Source: Bugula neritina (Eukaryota > Bryozoa > Gymnolaemata > Cheilostomatida > Bugulidae). Taken from it: a stretch of DNA of 64,000 nt. Of this stretch, positions 52,201 to 61,200 are shown in pieces. The position numbers were made by a program, and so were the translations under genes. The notes under the pieces are model-generated. The model searched no databases and was not told the DNA's origin. It saw only the letters and a program-made list of their open reading frames with translations. Numbering within the stretch: position 1 is the stretch's first letter; every line of letters starts with the position of its first letter. The stretch is taken from positions 31,667,628 through 31,731,627 of the forward strand of contig OZ037767.1 in NCBI GenBank assembly GCA_964035545.1, written 5' to 3'.

Positions 52201-55200
52201 TGGTTCATGAATTCATTTCTATCATCCACCCAGAGGTATGCATATGTATCAAATGTGTTTCTGTATTCGCATGCCTTGTTCATGATACCTGTGTGACACA
52301 TACACAGTAGAAGATGATACCTATGTGACACATACACAGTAGAAGATGATACCTATGTGGCACATACACAGTAGAAGATGATACCTATGTGACACATACA
52401 TAGTAGTACATGATACCTGTGTGGCACATACATAGTAGTACATGATACCTGTGTGACACATACATAGTAGAAGATGATACTTATGTAAGACGTACACAGA
52501 TGTGACACTCACCAGTAACTCTCTCCATCAGTTCCGTCCTCATCTCACTCAACTCTTCCATCTCTTCCAGATCTTCCTGGTAATGAGAGACTCCGGTGTG
52601 AGCGGCGAGCCTTGGGATCAGTGAGGCTTGTTTGTAGACGTCTCCTACCAGACCATCTACTAGGTCATAGTAACCATCAGCTATTCCATAGTCCAGCGAT
52701 GGCTGGAAGATCATGTGTGGTACCTGCGCACAGTTATATAGAATACTACTTTACACCATGTTACACTGTACAATACTATACAGTGCTACAGTAAACAATA
52801 CAATGCGACAGTGTCAATACTATACAGTGCTACAACATACTAGTATAGTGTAGTATAGTATAGTATGCTATAGTGTGAAGTGTGTGCACATATATGTGTA
52901 CGTAGGCATGCGCAAGAGTGTGTGATACAACAATATAGTCAGAATACTGCCTTCCGGTTCACCTGAAGTTCCAGTTTTGACTCAAACAGCACATCCTGGT
53001 TGGGCTGAGTCGGATCTGTGTTCTCCAGCAGATACTGCAGACTGCAGTGAATTATGTTGAAGAAGCCGTCCACAGTGATCTCATCTATATAATCAACATA
53101 GGCTTGCCACTTGTCTGACGTCTCATCAGCTCTGTACAGTTCTAGGTTCTCCTGCAAACACAGCTTTAACTTCAGACAACAGTCGTATCCATGGCAACAG
53201 CTGACAACAGTAGCAACAGTATCTTAGACCAACCTTAACAAGAGAGTGAACAGTGAGCCCTACATCTCGGATCTCGTTGTATCTTTTGTTGACACGGTCA
53301 GTTCGGTCATCCAGATTCAGCATACGTTCGGATCTGCCCTCTTTTTTCCTCTCAAATAAGGGTAACTTGTTCCACGTCTGCATCAACTTGGTCACACTCT
53401 CCACGTTGTCCTTGGCCTTCTGTACTCTCTTCTCAAGGTCATGCACCATCTCTCTCGTGTCCTCTATGTATCCCCAGGCATCTTCAACAACATGGGAAAA
53501 AGAAAGATTATAGTATATACTGTCATCAGACACACAGTAGAGAGAGATTATAGTATATACTATCATCAGACACACAGTAGAGAGAGATTATAGTATATAC
53601 TGTCATCAGACACACAGTAGAGATTATAGTATATACTATCATCAGACACACAGTAGAGAGAGATTATAGTATATACTATCATCAGACACACAGTAGAGAG
53701 AGATTATAGTATATACTGTCATCAGACACACAGTAGAGAGAGATTATAGTATATACTGTCATCAGACACACAGTAGAGAGAGATTATAGTATATACTATC
53801 ATCAGACACACAGTAGAGAGAGATTATAGTATATACTATCATCAGACACACAGTAGAGAGAGATTATAGTATATACTATCATCAGACACACAGTAGAGAT
53901 TATAGTATATACTATCATCAGACACACAGTAGAGAGAGATTATAGTATATACTGTCATCAGACACACAGTAGAGATTATAGTATATACTATCATCAGACA
54001 CACAGTAGAGAGAGATTATAGTATATACTATCATCAGACACACAGTAGAGAGAGATTATAGTATATACTGTCATCAGACACACAGTAGAGAGAGATTATA
54101 GTATATACTGTCATCAGACACACAGTAGAGAGAGATTATAGTATATACTATCATCAGACACACAGTAGAGAGAGATTATAGTATATACTATCATCAGACA
54201 CACAGTAGAGAGAGATTATAGTATATACTATCATCAGACACACAGTAGAGATTATAGTATATACTATCATCAGACACACAGTAGAGAGAGATTATAGTAT
54301 ATACTATCATCAGACACACAGTAGAGAGAGATTATAGTATATACTGTCATCAGACACACAGTAGAGAGAGATTATAGTATATACTGTCATCAGACACACA
54401 GTAGAGAGAGATTATAGTATATACTGTCATCAGACACACAGTAGAGAGAGATTATAGTATATATTATCATCAGACACACAGTAGAGAGAGATTATAGTAT
54501 ATACTATCATCAGACACACAGTAGAGAGAGATTATAGTATATACTATCATCAGACACACAGTAGAGAGAGATTATAGTATATATTATCATCAGACACACA
54601 GTAGAGAGAGATTATAGTATATACTGTCATCAGACACACAGTAGAGAGAGATTATAGTATATACTGTCATCAGACACACAGTAGAGAGAGATTATAGTAT
54701 ATACTGTCATCAGACACACAGTAGAGAGAGATTATAGTATATACTGTCATCAGACACACAGTAGAGAGAGATTATAGTATATACTGTCATCAGACACACA
54801 GTAGAGAGAGATTATAGTATATATTATCATCAGACACACAGTAGAGAGAGATTATAGTATATACTATCATCAGACACACAGTAGAGAGAGATTATAGTAT
54901 ATACTATCATCAGACACACAGTAGAGAGAGATTATAGTATATATTATCATCAGACACACAGTAGAGAGAGATTATAGTATATATTATCATCAGACACACA
55001 GTAGAGAGAGATTATAGTATATACTATCATCAGACACACAGTAGAGAGAGATTATAGTATATACTATCATCAGACACACAGTAGAGAGAGATTATAAGAT
55101 GTACCGTCGTTGGTCCAGTTGAGAGCATTCTCTGCCTCCTCCAACTGGTGATCAATGTCTACCAGCTGCTGCTCCACCAGGGGGTACTCCACCTCCAGAA

Positions 55201-58200
55201 CGGTCTGTCTAACTTTGTTGTACCAGGCTACGGTGAGGTCAAGGTTAGCTCTGAATTTTCTAAATGTCTCATTCTTGGAGAACAGTTTGGCGGCATCTTC
55301 CGGAATATCTTCAAGTTGTCTTTTCTCCAAGTAATGAACTTCACGTAGAACAGCCACAAGCTGGGAGTATGAAGATGTGACAGTATAATATTATATAGTC
55401 TCAACTGTATATAATACTATATAGTCTCAACTGTATATAATATTATATAGTCTCAACCGTGTATAATATTATATAGTATACACTGTATATAATATTATAT
55501 AGTCTCAACTGTATATAATATTATATAGTATCAACTGTATATAATATTATATAGTCTCAACCGTGTATAATATTATATAGTCTCAACTGTATATAATACT
55601 ATATAGTATCAACTGTATATAATATTATATAGTATACACTGTATATAATATTATATAGTATCAACTGTATATAATACTATATAGTCTCAACCGTGTATAA
55701 TATTATATAGTATACACTGTATATAATATTATATAGTCTCAACCGTGTATAATATTATATAGTCTCAACTGTATATGATACTATATAGTCTCAACTGTAT
55801 ATAATACTATATAGTATCAACTGTATATAATATTATATAGTATCAACTGTATATAATACTATATAGTATCAACTGTATATAATATTATATAGTCTCAACC
55901 GTGTATAATATTATATAGTCTCAACTGTATATGATACTATATAGTCTCAACTGTATATGATACTATATAGTCTCAACTGTATATAATATTATATAGTATC
56001 AACTGTATATAATACTATATAGTATCAACTGTATATAATACTATATAGTATCAACTGTATATAATATTATATAGTCTCAACCGTGTATAATATTATATAG
56101 TCTCAACTGTATATAATACTATATAGTATCAACTGTATATAATACTATATAGTATCAACTGTATATAATATTATATAGTATACACTGTATATGGTAGGGT
56201 AAATAGATGCTGTGCACATATACCTGAGGGTCAAAGTTCACTGCAATGAGGTTAGTCTCCTTGTTTCTAGTGAGAAGGGGTTGATGTAGGTTGAATGAAC
56301 ATGCTTCTGACACCCCTGCTGTCCACTCCTCGTATAGTGACGCCTCGTAACTTCAACATACATTGTGGAATACTTCAACACATATTGCTCAATGAATACA
56401 CTCAATACAATGTTTCTGCAACTCGTGTACTCAGTATGTGTTACAATGTATTACAAGACACTGACAAACAACCATTACCTGTTCAACAGTTTCAGCATCT
56501 CCTCGTACTTCCTGAACATCTCCTCCGCCTCTAGTGACTTCATACAAGAGTGTTCAATGTGCTTGAAGTTTGCTATGGGCTTCTCAACTCTCTCTCTTAT
56601 TTCCTGAGCCCATCTCAGCCCACCATACACCTACAGTTCCAGCATACACAGTACACAGTATATACATAGTTATAGTACACAGTTACAGTACACAGTTACA
56701 GTACACAGTTACAGTACACAGTTATAGTACACAGTTACAGTACACAGTTACAGTACACAAATACAGTACACAGTTACAGTACAATACATGATAATTGCCA
56801 GTGGACCTACCTTGGGGAGGTTTCTATGAACAGGGGCACCAAACTCTGATGACATAGCCTGCATTTGTACATCATATATCACTTTAACAACGTCCAGCTC
56901 TCTGTTTGTGTACTCCACTAGTTTGGGGTAGTACGGATCAAATATCTCCTTAATGATTGGACGATCCAGTAGCCCACCAAATATATCCACCAGCTGCAGA
57001 AAAATTCTCAAGACGTTCAGTATTGTATATATGTGTATATGCAAGTAGGGTACATTGAGTATTATACTGTATATATGTATATATGCATGTACGGTACATT
57101 GAGTATTATATTGTATTTGTGCCGTGATGATTCGGATATAAACATAAACCAGAGCATGGAAGAGACAACACACACGAACAGGAAAGGAATGTCAACATGC
57201 GCTGAGAGTTGCCTACCCTGGGAGTTGCCTACCCTGGGAGTTGCCTACCCCGGGAGTTGCCTACCCTGGGAGTTGCCTACCCTGGGAGTTGCCTACCCTG
57301 GGAGTTGCCTACCCTGGAAGTTGCCTACCCTGAGAGTTGCCTACCCTGGGAGTTGCCTACCCTGGGAGTTGCCTACCCTGAGAGTTGCCTACCTTGGGAG
57401 TTGCCTACCCTGGGAGTTGCCTACCCTGGGAGTTGCCTACCCTGAAAGCACTCTCCAGCTCCGAGCAGTCCTCAAAGCCTTGACATATGATAGAGGCGAG
57501 TCTCTTGTCAAAGTCCTCGATGTGGCTGGTGAATACTTCATAGTCTGTGAGAAACTCTTTCTCGTCTAGTTCTAGGGCATCATATGACTTCTCACCAAAC
57601 ACCTGGTCAGTGTATTACAATATAATAATATGTTATATTATAACATGTTATTATATATTACAACACACTACAATATAATAATACAATACAATATATTACA
57701 ATTCATCACAGTACATAACAATACATATTACAATATATTATAGCAAGATACTACATATTCACGACAGGTATTACGTTATTATTGCGAGCATTACAACAGT
57801 GTAACTTGGGCAGACAACTCTTCGACAGAGAAGTAAACCAGTTACAGATTTGAGACAGAAAAGAAGCCACCACCTTGTAGAGTGACTGGAACTCCATGAA
57901 CATGCTTTCCACAAGAGAAGACAACTGCTTCCCTTTTATCCCTCCAAACTCTATTTTCTCCAACTTCATAAACTCACTAGCTGTGCTGAGTAGACTCTGC
58001 AATAGTATCAGAAGTCATTGAAATAACTAAAGTGTGGAAGTTCATTGAAATGATCAACAATACACAACTTCATACAGCAATGTGTGGACTCCATTAAACA
58101 CACCTTCAACGTTTCTATTCGCTCAACCACTTTGTCATATCGCGCAAACACCAGCGCATCGGCAAACTCCCACTTGTTGGCCTTCACCCCTTCCTTATAG

Positions 58201-61200
58201 TATGTTTCCAGCTTAGCCTTGTGCTCTCTGTAAGTTTGGCGGAAAGCATGCAGAGTCTTCAGACAGCCCGACACTTTCAGCAGAACTTCGTCAAGTTCCC
58301 CGGTAAACAGATCGTTGGTTGTGCCGAGGAAGGCGTGTGCCTGAAATATGGATGATAGAGTCATTAGATTATAAACAGCATATATACAATACTTAGTATG
58401 ATAGTATAAACAGTAGATATACAATACTTAGTATGATAGTATAAACAGTAGATATATAATACTTAGTATGGTAGTATAAACAGTAGATATACAATACTTA
58501 GTATGGTAGTATAAACAGTAGATATACAATACTTAGTATGATAGTATAAACAGTAGATATACAATACTTAGTATGGTAGTATAAACAGTAGATATACAAT
58601 ACTTAGTATGATAGTATAAACAGTAGATATACAATACTTAGTATGATAGTATAAACAGTAGATATACAATACTTAGTATGATAGTATAAACAGTAGATAT
58701 ACAATACTTAGTATGATAGTATAAACAGTAGATATACAATACTTAGTATGATAGTATAAACAGTAGATATACAATACTTAGTATGATAGTATAAACAGTA
58801 GATATACAATACTTAGTATGATAGTATAAACAGTAGATATACAATACTTAGTATGATAGTATAAACAGTAGATATACAATACTTAGTATGATAGTATAAA
58901 CAGTAGATATACAATACTTAGTATGATAGTATAAACAGTAGATATACAATACTTAGTATGATAGTATAAACAGTAGATATACAATACTTAGTATGATAGT
59001 ATAAACAGTAGATATACAATACTTAGTATGATAGTATAAACAGTAGATATACAATACTTAGTATGATAGTATAAACAGTAGATATACAATACTTAGTATG
59101 ATAGTATAAACAGTAGATATACAATACTTAGTATAAAAGTAAGATGTGTTACCTGTTGGATGAAGAGGTTACAGACTTCTTGCAAGAGAACAATAATCCT
59201 AGCAGGAGTGCTGTAGAAGCGACTGTGCACCCAGGTAAGGCAGATACAGTGCATCAATGGAGCAATGACTGGAGCACACTCATCAAATTCCATCTGCAAT
59301 CATCCAGCAGCTTATCTGAACTCAGCCAATAGGGTGTGTTATTACATGGTCACAAGGTGGTTGCTATGGTGAACTAAGTGGTTACTATGGTAAACAAACT
59401 AGTTGCTAGGGTAAACTAACTGGTTGCTATGGTAAACTAACTAGTTGCTAAGGTAAACTAACTGGTTGCTAGGGACGCACCTGCTCCAGATCTTCAAAGT
59501 GCACCATTAGAGGTTTGAGGTACAGATTAATATCCTGGGCCTCTGTCAATGCTGTCACAACATCATGGAACAGAGTTTTGAATGATGAATAGTAAGAGCT
59601 TGCAGTCTTCTCTAGCAGCTCGGCCATCTTGCGAACCTGAGAGAACAGAGCAATGGTATAGCTACAAGGTTTGCGTGATAGGAAAACCGTTGCTTATATA
59701 TTATTACACCAAAATATTATTTCATCATTTATATTTATAGTGCATGTTTGTACTTATATATTCTGTATTTATAAATAAACACTTGTACTTGCATGACAAT
59801 TCTAAAATACTTACTTTAAAATTCAGCTTCAATAATTTTCAATGTAGATCTACTTGTACTAAGAAACACCATTTCACACACTATAATAAATTATATCACA
59901 GAATATCATATCATAAGTGACAAAGAAGATTGATTACCTTTGGATTTCTGAGCTGATCGAATATACATTCTAAGTTGTCACACTTAGCCCTCCAAAACTC
60001 AACTTCTACTCGAGGCGTTGGGTTGAGGCCGTCAAGCAGTGGCTGAGCCGAGTCTTGCTTCAACACATCTCTGATCTGATGAGACCAGTCTATGATGACA
60101 GACTCAACGGCATGTACCAGCTGCCTGTTGTAGCCTCCACTGTAATAAAATCTCTACTGTAACAAACCGTCTATGGTAACAATGACCTGTGTTTGCAATA
60201 TCAATATAATATTGATATTTATATCAAGTATTCACATTGATAAAATATTAAAATTATCACCATCATTGAAACTTATTTATTGTAATTTACATTATCACTT
60301 TATGATTATGATTATCACTTTAAGTTTAAGTTCGTAGTTATCAGATGTCACCATGACCAAAGCTTCAGGGTTTAGATTGACATCAGTAAAACAAAACTGT
60401 AAAACTAAAACTAAAAGTAAATGTAATAGTTTAATACTAATACAAATACTAACAGTAATAGTAATGCAATTATTAATAATTTTATTAAATTTCGTTTTAA
60501 AATCTCAAGTACTAAAATACTAAATGGTAAATAGCAATAGTAATGCTAATTATTATTAAACTAATAGTGATACTACAACTATAAGTAACTGTAATAAGTA
60601 TAAGACTAAGAGTAAGAGTAACTGCAAGTATAAACAAATTTATAAAATTAAATACAAAAATGAAAAATAAAATTAAAAGTATAATCATTTATTTTAAATT
60701 TTATTAAATTTAACATTTACCATAACATCTATTACCGTAAATGTAACTATTACCTCGAGATTCCAGCTACCTATTATGATAATCAATACCATGTTCACTT
60801 TGAGTTTGGCAAGATGATGGAGAAAATTAAAGTTGATGACTAGAAACACAGCTTTTTAAACGAAAATAGCTTGAAGCAGCCCCAAGTTGGTGGTTACTGA
60901 GTGCATCGATTCGGAGTCTTGAACTAGTTCGAATGGCTTAGTCAGTAGTGTCTTTAACTACTGTACGCAGTCGTTTCTGACTTGGTGCTGCTTCTAGCAA
61001 TATTCTTTCTTGCAGCTAGTAGCTACTGTAATCGTATCAATAGCATAGGCGTGCAAACTTTCTTGTATAACGGAAACGCAGTATAATAGAAAAAAATATG
61101 CAGCTGTTATAGCAACTGCAGCCTTAATAAAAATACTGTAATTTATTATAATTATTATATGAAGTAATGTTGTAATTATTATAAATAATCATTATTATAG

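Larger units (their letters stand above)
52098..55360 (-). other. Dynein exons 12-16: distal tail
   Basis: Exons 55360-55105, 53481-53234, 53151-52963, 52723-52513, 52288-52098 (about residues 676-1040). Coiled-coil-prone tail sequence: [40 protein letters not shown] and [20 protein letters not shown]. The residue pattern follows DNAH9/17 tails. Confidence 0.94.

Noticed and set aside
58362-59136. Regular 35-bp repeats resembling a CRISPR array
   Set aside because: Copies are directly contiguous with no unique spacers, inside an intron of an animal gene.
60930-60955. GTTCGAATGG as a tRNA/SINE B box
   Set aside because: The last position does not fit the B-box consensus and no A box or cloverleaf is found at the right distance.
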